From NCBI GenBank assembly GCA_049840795.1, contig JASGJK010000009.1:186001-250000 (forward strand): 64,000 bases of DNA, written 5' to 3'. Each line of letters opens with the position of its first letter. Position 1 is the first letter of the stretch. Under the pieces are notes generated by a model that worked only from the letters and a program-made list of their open reading frames with translations, was not told the origin of the DNA and did no database searches. The stretch comes from UPXZ01 sp049840795 (GTDB lineage: Bacteria > Bacteroidota > Bacteroidia > Bacteroidales > Paludibacteraceae). This document shows positions 9,256 through 17,827 of this stretch, in pieces. The position numbers were made by a program, and so were the translations under genes.

Positions 9256-10787
9256 TTATCTTCTTCTGGTAGTCGTTGTTTGGCTTTTAACATCGCCAAT
9301 CATACTCATAGCACAACGGAAACCTATGTCGTTCGTACATTTATCCTGATCTAAGTAGCGTCGTGTAGAAGGATTCAGCCAATAAGCACGGTCTTTCCAA
9401 GAACCACCTTTATATACCCTGGTTTTGTTGGTTATTTTAGGTGCCAAAATATCAGTTGGGTCTAATTTTTCATGATTACTTAGCGCCTTTATCCCTTCAG
9501 GATCGGTAAACATTTGGAAATCGGTACTCAATCGGGTAGTTTCATCTCCGTCATGAAATCCGCGTACGTCATCTCCCGGTTTCACTGCTGTTACCACTCG
9601 TCCCAAAGAGTCTATTTTCAACACATAATTTCCGATATCATCCATAGATGTAGCTACGGCGGTTTGATAAGCGTTCCCTCTGAAAGAGTTATATTCCGAC
9701 ACATCGTCGTAAGTTTCGGAACGATAAACATCCATCACCCATTCGTTCACGTTACCAGCCATATTATACAACCCAAAAGCGTTCGGGGTGTACCAATCTA
9801 CGGGTGCTGTAATAACGGCTTTATCGTTCAAGCTTCCGGATGTACCCATCATATCACCTCTTCCGCGAACGTAATTGGCTTGCATTTCACCTAAGAATTT
9901 ACCCTTTTTGGTATTACGCAATTGGTTGCCGTTCCAAGGATAGATTTTCCCTTGATTAACCAGTCCGTCTTGTTTGTCGGATTTAATGGCATAGGCTGCA
10001 AATTCCCATTCGGCTTCGGTAGGTAGGCGATAGTTTGAAAACAAAATACCGTCTGACATATCCGATTTGCGAGGTTGCCCTGATAAATCTTTAACCGCTC
10101 TTTTGCCGGTTGCCGGGTTATAGCTTTTTTGATATAAATATTTTTGGTGTTAAACACAAAATTATTCGCGATTGAATCCAAATTGGTTTGATTTTTTAAT
10201 GAAGTGAAATCTGGCGCGGCAATTACACCTGCATTGATCAATGCTAATTCGTTAACACGGTCGGTACGCCATGAGCAGTAATCTAACGCTTGTTCCCAGG
10301 TTACACCCACTACCGGATAATTGTCATAAGCCGGATGGTAAAAATAGTTTTCCAAATACGGTTCGTTGTATGCCAATGCTTCACGCCAAACTTCGGGATT
10401 AGGCTCTGAGTTTCTAACTAATTTGGGAGCCGTTTTTCCAAAAACAACATTCATCCAATTGGTATATTCACGCCAGTTAAGATTGCTTATTTCGTATTGG
10501 TCCATATAGAAAGAACTTACGGTAATCCTACGTCGCAAGTTATTTCGTGGAGCCGTGATTACTTCACCTTTTTCGCCAATAGTAAATGTTCCGCCTTCTA
10601 TGGCAAGCATCCCGGTCGGCACCTTGGCTTTATAGTTTTCTTTAACTACAAACCCGGTAGCTTTTTCATCGTTATATTTCCAACCGGTCGTATTTGAAAC
10701 GGATGTCTTGGTTCGTTGCGAACATGAAACGACTGACACTGTTACAAATAGCAAAATAAATAGCTTAACAAAATGTTTTAGGTTCAT
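9256..10787 (-). CDS. gldJ: GldJ-like T9SS lipoprotein (FGE-sulfatase fold), one frameshift
   Basis: The ATG at 10787 gives a lipoprotein signal with lipobox SVVSC (Cys22). The rest is a formylglycine-generating-enzyme fold (MLAIEGGTFTIG, SSFYMDQYEISNLNWREY, YPVVGVTWEQALDYC, NYRLPTEAEWEFAAYA, FGLYNMAGNVNEWVMDVY, VYKGGSWKDRAYWLNPSTRRY). This pattern fits GldJ/GldK, periplasmic lipoproteins of the T9SS/gliding machine; proximity to porU/porV, as in Flavobacterium, favours GldJ. The frame breaks at 10141-10145: five T on the plus strand where six restore NTKKYLYQKSYNPATGKRAVKD. The two halves then join without loss, about 510 residues in all. I read this as a homopolymer error rather than a true pseudogene. 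Confidence 0.82.
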
Positions 10788-10842
10788 ATATAATTTATTT
10801 CGTATAAGAATGAATAGTAAGGTTTTATACAAAAACTGTCTG

Positions 10843-10850
10843 CAAAAATA
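10843..10850 (-). promoter_or_regulatory. Bacteroidota -7 promoter element of gldJ
   Basis: Reads TATTTTTG on the minus strand (TAnnTTTG), 56 bp upstream of the chosen gldJ start, in the divergent gldJ/folP spacer. The -33 element is not convincing. Confidence 0.45.
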
Positions 10851-11006
10851 GTAAAATTTTATCTAATTTGTATTTAACTTCTCCAAAAAATAAATAAATT
10901 CCCGTTTTTTACTTTTTATATAACTCATTTTATGGAAAAAACGTATATATTGTCCGCATTTTTTCAACAAAACTTCATAAACTCCAAAAAAAACAGTTTA
11001 TTTTTT

Positions 11007-11014
11007 TAATTTTG
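11007..11014 (+). promoter_or_regulatory. Bacteroidota -7 promoter element of folP-cdaA-purD
   Basis: TAATTTTG matches TAnnTTTG. The expected start site near 11021 would leave a leader of under 10 nt before the folP ATG at 11029. It would drive the tightly packed folP-cdaA-purD block. Confidence 0.45.
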
Positions 11015-11028
11015 TAGAATTAAAACAG

Positions 11029-11880
11029 ATGAAGCATAATTTTCCATATCAAATAAATACAGGAGGCAAACTGATAGATCTTTCGACTCCTCAGGTGATG
11101 GCAATCGTCAATGTAACGCCGGATTCTTTTTATGGGATAAGCAGAATATTTACCGAGAAAGAGATTTTGTCGCATATAGAACGTGCTTTGACCGAAGGAG
11201 CCACATTCATTGATGTAGGCGCTTATTCTACTCGTCCACAGGCTGTGCCAATATCGGAAAATGAAGAATTTGAGCGATTACAGTCACCATTGAGAGCTAT
11301 CAGAAAGCATTTTCCGGATGTTATATTATCCGTAGATACCTTTCGGTCCGGGATAGCGAGATATGTAGTAGAAGAGTTTGGTGTTCAGATGATAAATGAT
11401 GTCAGCGGAGGCACATTAGATGATAATATGTTTGAAACCATCGCAGATTTGAGTATCCCCTACGTATTGATGCACATGAGAGGCACTCCTCAAACAATGC
11501 AACAACATACCGATTACGAAAATTTAATGTCGGAGATAATACACTTTTTTGAAAAACGTGTATCGCAACTGATTCATTTAGGTGTCAAAGATATTATACT
11601 TGATCCCGGATTCGGTTTTGCAAAAACATTGGACCAAAATTATGAGCTATTATCAAAGATGAGCTACCTTAAAGAATTCAGCTTTCCACTTTTGGTTGGA
11701 ATATCACGAAAATCAATGATTTATAAATTCCTTGAAACGACGCCCGAGCTTGCTTTGAACGGAACATCGGTGCTACATACGCTGGCGTTGCTGAACGGTG
11801 CCAACATTTTAAGAGTTCATGACGTAAAACAAGCGGTGGAAACCATACGAATAGTACAAAAACACTTAAATCAACAATGA
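11029..11880 (+). CDS. folP: Dihydropteroate synthase
   Basis: 283 residues. A TIM-barrel enzyme joining dihydropterin pyrophosphate to p-aminobenzoate in folate synthesis. Family blocks are present in order: VMAIVNVTPDSFY, DVGAYSTRPQA (the Bacteroidota variant of DIGGESTRPGA), MINDVSGGTLD, LMHMRGTPQTMQ, ILDPGFGFAKTLDQNYELL and VGISRKSMI. The stop codon is one base from the cdaA start, so the two are translationally linked; folP-cdaA adjacency is common in this phylum. Confidence 0.96.
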   Translation: MKHNFPYQINTGGKLIDLSTPQVMAIVNVTPDSFYGISRIFTEKEILSHIERALTEGATFIDVGAYSTRPQAVPISENEEFERLQSPLRAIRKHFPDVILSVDTFRSGIARYVVEEFGVQMINDVSGGTLDDNMFETIADLSIPYVLMHMRGTPQTMQQHTDYENLMSEIIHFFEKRVSQLIHLGVKDIILDPGFGFAKTLDQNYELLSKMSYLKEFSFPLLVGISRKSMIYKFLETTPELALNGTSVLHTLALLNGANILRVHDVKQAVETIRIVQKHLNQQ

Positions 11881-11881
11881 T

Positions 11882-12667
11882 ATGTTTCAAATCGGTCTGA
11901 AAGATATTGCTGATATTTTTTTAACAGCAGTTTTATTATATGGCGCTTATAAGCTACTGAAACGCTCCGGTGGCGCTACCGTTTTTTTAGGCATTTTGAC
12001 CTTCTTGATTATTTGGATTTTGGTACGTTATGTTTTTAAGATGGAGTTACTGGGAGGTATTCTCAATCGTATTGTAAGCGTGGGAGCATTCGCTTTGATT
12101 GTGCTTTTTCAGGAAGAAATCAAACGTTTTTTCTCACGTATAGGCTCCAGAAGAAACTGGGGACGACTTAACATCTTCAAAAATCTGTTCAAAACTACAG
12201 AAAGCGACCAAGTTAAAACCGATTATGACATCGTTCAAATCGTATTAGCCTGTCGAAATTTATCAAAATCGTCAACAGGAAGCTTAATCGTCATTGAAAA
12301 AAATGTAGAATTGGAACCTTACATTCAATCGGACGAAGTGATTGACGCCAAAATACGTTCCCGTTTAATCGAAAATATTTTTTTCAAAAACAGTCCATTG
12401 CACGATGGCGCCTTGATTATTGCAAGCAGACGACTCAAAGCGGCGGCGTGTATTCTCCCTATTTCCAAAAATCAGAACATTCCCAAGCGTTTGGGGCTTC
12501 GGCATCGTTCTGCATTGGGCATCACAGAGCATTCAGATGCCATAGCTATTATCACATCAGAAGAAACCGGACATATTTCGTGGGCAATTAACGGACAACT
12601 GACAATCAACGTTAAACCGGAACAGCTGGAACATTTTCTATCGGAAGAATTAATCGAAAACAACTAA
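11882..12667 (+). CDS. cdaA: Diadenylate cyclase CdaA (c-di-AMP synthase)
   Basis: 261 residues. An N-terminal membrane part (about three helices, to residue ~80) is followed by the DAC domain, which condenses two ATP to cyclic di-AMP. The catalytic signatures are intact: DGA in SPLHDGALIIASRRLKAAAC and RHR in GLRHRSALGITEHSDA. It follows folP with a one-base gap and precedes purD by 15 bp. c-di-AMP usually governs potassium and osmotic balance; mscL is also in this window but no link is visible. No CdaR-like partner gene is adjacent. Confidence 0.95.
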   Translation: MFQIGLKDIADIFLTAVLLYGAYKLLKRSGGATVFLGILTFLIIWILVRYVFKMELLGGILNRIVSVGAFALIVLFQEEIKRFFSRIGSRRNWGRLNIFKNLFKTTESDQVKTDYDIVQIVLACRNLSKSSTGSLIVIEKNVELEPYIQSDEVIDAKIRSRLIENIFFKNSPLHDGALIIASRRLKAAACILPISKNQNIPKRLGLRHRSALGITEHSDAIAIITSEETGHISWAINGQLTINVKPEQLEHFLSEELIENN

Positions 12668-12682
12668 TATAGCACTTTTACA

Positions 12683-13951
12683 ATGAATATTTTATTACTT
12701 GGCTCGGGAGGGCGAGAGCACGCGCTGGCTTGGAAACTTGCGAAAAGTCCTCGATTATCAACACTTTACATCGCTCCCGGAAATGCCGGAACAAAAAATG
12801 CCGGAACAAATTTGCCCATCAACATTAATGACTTTGAAGCGATAAAACTGGCTGTCAAAGAAAATAATATTAATGTTGTATTGGTTGGACCGGAAGATCC
12901 GTTGGTGAATGGAATTGCCGATTTTTTTCTTGCTGATGAAGAATTGAAAAGCATTCCGGTGGTGGGTCCAAACAAAACAGCGGCGCAATTGGAAGGCAGC
13001 AAGGATTTTTCCAAACAGTTTATGGTGCGTCACAATATCCCGACAGCCCAATATCAAAGTGTAACTGCCGATAATATACAACAAGGAATTTCGTTTTTGA
13101 AAGAATTAAATCCTCCCTATGTATTGAAAGCAGACGGTTTAGCTGCCGGAAAAGGCGTTTTGATAATAAATGAGTTGAACGAAGCTATTGCCGAATTGGA
13201 AAGTATGCTGGGAGGGAAATTCGGGGAAGCAAGCAGCACAGTGGTGATTGAAGAATTTTTGTCGGGCATTGAATGTTCCGTTTTTGTCATTACCGATGGG
13301 AAACATTATAAAATCTTGCCCGAAGCCAAAGATTACAAACGCATTGGCGAAGGCGATACCGGGTTAAATACCGGAGGAATGGGCGCTGTTTCGCCTGTTT
13401 CGTTTGCCGATGATGTTTTTATGCAAAAAGTAGAAGAGCGTATCATAAAACCTACGGTTGAGGGATTAATCTCCGAAAATATTGAATATAAGGGATTTAT
13501 ATTCTTCGGATTGATGAAAGTAAACAACGAGCCTTACGTTATTGAGTACAATGCGCGTATGGGCGATCCTGAAACAGAAGTTGTGATGTTACGTTTGAAA
13601 TCGGATTTGGTTGATTTATTAGAAGGAGTTGCCGAAGGAAATCTGAATGAAAAAACGGTAGAATTTGACGAACGCTCTGCAGTAACAGTGGTGCTGGTTT
13701 CAGGCGGATATCCCGAAGAATATGAAAAAGGGAAAGAAATCACCGAATTGGGAAACGTGAAAAATAGTATTGTTTTTCACGCCGGAACAATTGAAAAAGC
13801 AGGAAAAATTGTTTCAAACGGTGGACGTGTGATTGCTGTAAGCTCGTATGGCAACAACAAAGACGAAGCTTTAGCCCAGTCTTTCAAAAATGCAAATTTG
13901 ATTCAATTTGATAAAAAATATTTCAGAAAAGATATTGGATTTGATTTGTAA
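12683..13951 (+). CDS. purD: Phosphoribosylamine-glycine ligase (GARS)
   Basis: 422 residues, normal for PurD, second step of de novo purine synthesis. The N-terminal domain begins MNILLLGSGGREHALAWKL, the ATP-grasp core carries PPYVLKADGLAAGKGVLI, GLNTGGMGAVSPV and EYNARMGDPETEVVM, and the C-terminal domain ends as expected. Third gene of the folP-cdaA-purD run. A GC-rich palindromic repeat starts on the base after its stop codon. Confidence 0.96.
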   Translation: MNILLLGSGGREHALAWKLAKSPRLSTLYIAPGNAGTKNAGTNLPININDFEAIKLAVKENNINVVLVGPEDPLVNGIADFFLADEELKSIPVVGPNKTAAQLEGSKDFSKQFMVRHNIPTAQYQSVTADNIQQGISFLKELNPPYVLKADGLAAGKGVLIINELNEAIAELESMLGGKFGEASSTVVIEEFLSGIECSVFVITDGKHYKILPEAKDYKRIGEGDTGLNTGGMGAVSPVSFADDVFMQKVEERIIKPTVEGLISENIEYKGFIFFGLMKVNNEPYVIEYNARMGDPETEVVMLRLKSDLVDLLEGVAEGNLNEKTVEFDERSAVTVVLVSGGYPEEYEKGKEITELGNVKNSIVFHAGTIEKAGKIVSNGGRVIAVSSYGNNKDEALAQSFKNANLIQFDKKYFRKDIGFDL

Positions 13952-13981
13952 GCCCCCTAAATCCCCCTTGGGGGGGACTTT
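13952..13981 (+). repeat. GC-rich palindromic boundary repeat after purD
   Basis: C-rich flank GCCCCCTAAAT, then hairpin CCCCCTTGGGGGGG, then ACTTTAG, beginning directly after the purD stop. The hairpin followed by a T-rich stretch could also terminate transcription. Member of the family described in the findings. Confidence 0.8.
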
Positions 13982-14070
13982 AGAGTTTTACTTACAATCG
14001 AAAAATATAATAATTTATTGGTTATTAAGAAAATACTTTCTTAATCCAATTGTAATTTGTAAAAATATTT

Positions 14071-15222
14071 ATGGCAAAAATATTGGTAATTGACGACGAA
14101 CGAAGTATCCGGAGTACGATGAAGGACATTCTGGAATTTGAAAACCACAAAGTGACATTGGCAGAAAACGGAAAGGCAGGGTTAAATACGGCTACTTCCG
14201 AAGCCTTCGATTTGATTTTTTCTGATATAAAAATGCCTGAAATGGACGGAATTGAGCTATTAACTCAATTGATGGAAAAAGAAATAGAAGCACCTGTGGT
14301 GATGATTTCTGGTCACGCAAACATCGATACGGCAGTGGATTGTATCAAAAAAGGAGCTTTCGATTTTATAGAAAAACCGATTGATTTGAATCGCCTATTG
14401 ATTACGGTAAAAAATGCGCTTGAAAGAGGAAATTTAGTTACTGAAACTAAGACTTTGAAAAAGAAAGTTGCCAAAAAAAATCAAATGATAGGCGAATCGG
14501 AAGCGCTTAAAAGGGTACGTATGCTGATTGATAAAGTAGCTCCAACCGATGCGCGCGTGTTGATTACCGGTTCGAATGGCTCCGGAAAAGAAGTAGTTGC
14601 CCGCTTACTATACGAAAACAGCAACAGAAACAACTCCCCTTATGTGGAAGTAAACTGCGCCGCCATACCATCAGAACTGATTGAAAGCGAACTTTTCGGA
14701 CACGAAAAAGGTTCGTTCACATCAGCTATCAAACAACGCATCGGTAAGTTTGAGCAAGCCGACAATGGAACCATTTTCTTGGACGAAATTGGCGACATGA
14801 GTCTTTCGGCACAAACAAAAGTACTCCGGGTGTTGCAGGAAAACGAACTCACCCGTGTGGGAAGCGACAAAAGCATCAAAGTGAATGTGCGTGTTTTTGC
14901 GGCCACCAACAAAGATCTGAAAGCAGAGATTGAAAAAGGGAACTTCCGTGAAGATTTATATCATCGTTTAAATGTTATTCCAATTCACGTTCCGCCTCTT
15001 GATGAGCGCAAAGAAGATATTCCATTATTAGTAAAGCATTTTTCGGAATTAATTTGCGCCGAACAAGGCATTCCCGTAAAAACTTTCGACGCAAAAGCCA
15101 TCGAAAGTTTGCAAAAACGCTCATGGACAGGTAATATACGTGAACTTCGCAACGTGGTGGAACGTTTAATTATTCTCGGAGGAAATAAAATCTCGAAAGA
15201 CGACGTGGAAATGTTCTCATAA
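14071..15222 (+). CDS. Sigma-54-dependent response regulator lacking a Fis-type HTH
   Basis: 383 residues. The receiver domain (1-~120) has the acidic pair Asp8/Asp9, phospho-acceptor Asp52 in FSDIKMPEMDG, and the conserved Lys in FIEKPID. The AAA+ domain (~140-375) has Walker A TGSNGSGKE, Walker B-type TIFLDEIGDM, and the sigma-54 contact loop as GSFTSA instead of GAFTGA, keeping the critical Phe-Thr. The protein stops after the NIRELRNVVERLIILGG region (arginine-finger/lid end), so the usual C-terminal Fis DNA-binding domain is missing, with no frameshift visible at the end. No histidine kinase gene adjoins it. Target genes unknown. Confidence 0.88.
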   Translation: MAKILVIDDERSIRSTMKDILEFENHKVTLAENGKAGLNTATSEAFDLIFSDIKMPEMDGIELLTQLMEKEIEAPVVMISGHANIDTAVDCIKKGAFDFIEKPIDLNRLLITVKNALERGNLVTETKTLKKKVAKKNQMIGESEALKRVRMLIDKVAPTDARVLITGSNGSGKEVVARLLYENSNRNNSPYVEVNCAAIPSELIESELFGHEKGSFTSAIKQRIGKFEQADNGTIFLDEIGDMSLSAQTKVLRVLQENELTRVGSDKSIKVNVRVFAATNKDLKAEIEKGNFREDLYHRLNVIPIHVPPLDERKEDIPLLVKHFSELICAEQGIPVKTFDAKAIESLQKRSWTGNIRELRNVVERLIILGGNKISKDDVEMFS

Positions 15223-15223
15223 C

Positions 15224-15251
15224 TACCCTCTAACCCCCTAAAGGGGACTTT
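15224..15251 (+). repeat. GC-rich palindromic boundary repeat after the response regulator gene
   Basis: ACCCTCTAA flank, hairpin CCCCCTAAAGGGG, then ACTTT, starting one base after the stop codon, in the same orientation as the copy after purD. The 65 bp that follow, up to rpiB, are AT-rich with no other structure seen. Confidence 0.78.
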
Positions 15252-15316
15252 CTGGTCTATGAAAAGTATAAAACTTTAACTATTTAACTAATCAACTAAT
15301 ATACCATTTAACCATA

Positions 15317-15778
15317 ATGAGACCAATTTCAGAACTTAAAATAGCTATTTGCAGCGACCATGCCGGTTACGAATTGAAGAGTATAATTATTGATTATCTA
15401 AAAGAAAAATCGCCGGTAGCATTAAAAGATTTTGGTACCTTTACGGCTGAGAGTTGTGATTATGCCGATTTTGCACATCCAATGGCTTTTGCCGTTGAAA
15501 ACAGTGACTGTGATTACGGAATCTCTATTTGCGGAAGCGGAAACGGCATTAGTATGACGGTAAATAAACACCAAGGAATTCGTGCCGCACTTTGCTGGAA
15601 TGAAGAAATTGCGGAACTTGCCCGCTTGCACAACAATGCCAACATACTTTCGCTGCCTGCAAGGTTTATTTCGGTAGAACTTGCAAAAAAAATGGTGGAT
15701 GTTTTCTTTTCAACCGATTTTGAAGGAGGAAGACACCAGAAAAGAATTGAGAAAATACCTTTGAATGAGACTAATTAA
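15317..15778 (+). CDS. rpiB: Ribose-5-phosphate isomerase B
   Basis: 153 residues, normal for RpiB/LacAB-type isomerases, interconverting ribose-5-phosphate and ribulose-5-phosphate. Motifs: AICSDHAGYELK at the N-terminus, SICGSGNGISMTVNK (active-site Cys loop), and the RLHNNANILSLPARFIS helix. A possible metabolic link to the pentose phosphate end of the arabinose operon is inference only; the genes are 16 kb apart. Confidence 0.94.
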   Translation: MRPISELKIAICSDHAGYELKSIIIDYLKEKSPVALKDFGTFTAESCDYADFAHPMAFAVENSDCDYGISICGSGNGISMTVNKHQGIRAALCWNEEIAELARLHNNANILSLPARFISVELAKKMVDVFFSTDFEGGRHQKRIEKIPLNETN

Positions 15779-15836
15779 ACCTATTAAAGGGAACAAATAA
15801 ACGGTTGGGAAACCGTTTGTCCCTATTATTGAATTT

Positions 15837-16076
15837 ATGCTGAGAAGTATTCTTCGAGCTGTGGAAGAATTGAAAAAGACACAAGATGTCGGTGTAAATG
15901 AAATTTCAATTCTGGAATTAATAAAAAATAATCCAAAAATTACAGCGAACGAAATAACTTTGCATTTGAATTTGTCGCTTCGCCAAGTAGAAAGATTGTT
16001 GGCTTCAATGAAAAAGAACAGTTTAATTGCCCGTGAAGGTTCAGACAAAAGAGGGGAATGGAAAATCATAAACTAA
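15837..16076 (+). CDS. Small winged-helix DNA-binding protein, possible C-terminal remnant
   Basis: 79 residues. The segment ISILELIKNNPKITANEI followed by LSLRQVERLLASMKKNS and REGSDKRGEWKI reads as a winged helix-turn-helix. This is very like the C-terminal HTH of AlbA_2/RecG-like ATP-binding and Fic-type proteins in this phylum, so it could be the surviving tail of such a gene; only about 58 bp of noncoding sequence precede it. Function and target unknown. Confidence 0.5.
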   Translation: MLRSILRAVEELKKTQDVGVNEISILELIKNNPKITANEITLHLNLSLRQVERLLASMKKNSLIAREGSDKRGEWKIIN

Positions 16077-16083
16077 AAACACT

Positions 16084-16677
16084 ATGAAAAACATTTTAAA
16101 ATATCTTACCGTAGCAGGAGTTTTAATACTTTTTCTGCCGTTTTTTAGAATGTGTAGCGGCACAAAACCTGCTGAACAAGCTGTTGCAATAGATTCTGTT
16201 GCTGTATCTCAAATCGACACAATCAATGAATCAACATACATTTACCAAGATAAAATAGATTCAGTTCAGTCTGTAAATGAAACAAATTTAAAGCAGAACA
16301 ATTCATTTTCAAATAAAATATCTAATTTTTGCACAAGACTTTTTGTAGAAGATAATTCTTTGACTGGTTTTGGATTAGGGTTATTATTTCCGCTTTCATT
16401 TTCTTCAGTAGAATTCAATAAAGAGACGATTGTTCTTGTTTTCTTTTTCTTAATATTACTGAATAGTCTTGCTTTAATACTCTTATCATTTTTGAAGAAA
16501 GTTAAAACAATACAAACTTTTGCTTGCTTAAATATTTTTCTTTTGATTACGTCTTATATTCTAATGAATGTTTATTTCAATCAAATTTTATTCGGTTCAT
16601 ATTTATTTGTAATCAATTCTTTACTAATCATTTACTTTTCAATAAAACATAAAAAAATCATTAAAAACAAATCATAA
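16084..16677 (+). CDS. Unknown multi-pass membrane protein
   Basis: 197 residues, not recognised. A hydrophobic N-terminal segment (ILKYLTVAGVLILFLPFF) is followed by a polar ~65-residue stretch and then four hydrophobic segments: LTGFGLGLLFPLSF, VLVFFFLILLNSLALILLSF, CLNIFLLITSYILMNVYF and YLFVINSLLIIYFSI. It starts 7 bp after the small HTH gene, so the two may be co-transcribed. It is richer in A and T than the housekeeping genes either side, which suggests an accessory insertion between rpiB and thiL. Confidence 0.6.
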   Translation: MKNILKYLTVAGVLILFLPFFRMCSGTKPAEQAVAIDSVAVSQIDTINESTYIYQDKIDSVQSVNETNLKQNNSFSNKISNFCTRLFVEDNSLTGFGLGLLFPLSFSSVEFNKETIVLVFFFLILLNSLALILLSFLKKVKTIQTFACLNIFLLITSYILMNVYFNQILFGSYLFVINSLLIIYFSIKHKKIIKNKS

Positions 16678-16695
16678 TCCTCACTTGTCTTTATG

Positions 16696-16766
16696 TCCCT
16701 CTCTTGTGGAGAGGCTTGCCTGCGGCAAGCAGGGATTTAGGGAGAGGCTGAAGGTTGGAGGGGCTT
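16696..16766 (+). repeat. Complex palindromic boundary repeat before thiL
   Basis: Three nested parts: CCTCTC/GAGAGG hairpin, CTTGCCTGCGGCAAG hairpin, then a G-rich flank ending GGTTGGAGGGG four bases before the thiL ATG at 16770. The flank contains GGAGG placed like a Shine-Dalgarno sequence. Confidence 0.75.
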
Positions 16767-16769
16767 CTT

Positions 16770-17793
16770 ATGACTGAAATATCAAAATACGGTGAGTTTG
16801 GTTTAATTAAACATCTCACATCCACGTTTAAAATTCAAAATCCATCAACACTAAAAGGCGTTGGCGACGATGCCGCAGTGCTCGATTATTCCGACAAACA
16901 AATTCTTGTCACCACCGATTTATTATTGGAGGGCATTCATTTCGATTTAACGTATGTTCCGCTAAAGCATTTGGGATATAAATCGGCAGTAGTCAATTTT
17001 TCGGATATTTACGCTATGAACGGACAACCCAAACAAATTACGGTTTCGTTGGGCGTTTCAAAACGTTTTTCGGTGGAACATTTGGAAGAACTTTATGCCG
17101 GAATAAAATTAGCGTGTGATGCGTACGGCGTAGATTTAATCGGTGGTGATACTTCCGCATCTCTCACCGGACTTAGCATAAGCATTACGTGCATTGGCGA
17201 AGGCGAAAAAGACAAAATTGTGTATCGCAACGGTGCTAAGGAAAATGATTTAATTTGCGTTTCGGGTGATTTGGGCTCGGCATATATGGGGTTACAGTTG
17301 TTGGAACGTGAAAAAAACGTCTTCTCAGGACAAAATGAAAATGTTCAGCCCGATTTTGAAGGAAAAGAATACATTTTGCAACGCCAACTAAAACCCGAAG
17401 CGCGCAAAGATATTATTGCTAAATTAAACGAAAAAGGAATCGTTCCCACTTCAATGATGGATATTTCAGACGGACTTTCATCGGAATTGATACATATTTG
17501 CACTCAGAGTGAAGTGGGTTGTCGTGTATATGAAGATAAAATCCCCATCAACTACCAAGCCGCTGTGATGGCTGAAGAATTGAATATGAACATTGTTACC
17601 GCGGCACTAAACGGCGGCGAAGATTATGAACTGGTTTTTACTGTTTCATTAGAGGATTATGATAAAATTGTGGCGATGGAAAACATAGGAATCATCGGAC
17701 ACATCACCAAAAAAAGAGCTCGGACTTAATCTGGTGGGACGTCAGGGTGAAGAAATATTGCTAAAGGCACAGGGCTGGAACTCATTAGAATAA
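16770..17793 (+). CDS. thiL: Thiamine-monophosphate kinase, one frameshift near the 3' end
   Basis: ThiL phosphorylates thiamine monophosphate to the pyrophosphate cofactor (also needed by KorAB here). Motifs: KGVGDDAAVLDYSDKQILVTTDLLLEGIHF split over the ATP-binding region, GYKSAVVNFSDIYAMNG, GGDTSAS and MDISDGLSSEL. The ATG at 16770 is preferred over the upstream TTG, which lies in a repeat. At 17709-17715 a run of seven A shifts the frame; with six A the protein continues GHITKKELGLNLVGRQGEEI and ends at 17793, the family-typical tail. About 341 residues once corrected. Confidence 0.88.
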
Positions 17794-17827
17794 TAATAAA
17801 TTAAGGCATTTATTTTATAATCCTGTG

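Noticed and set aside
16755..16769. TTG start of thiL
   Set aside because: It lies within the repeat flank; the ATG at 16770 matches the family start.
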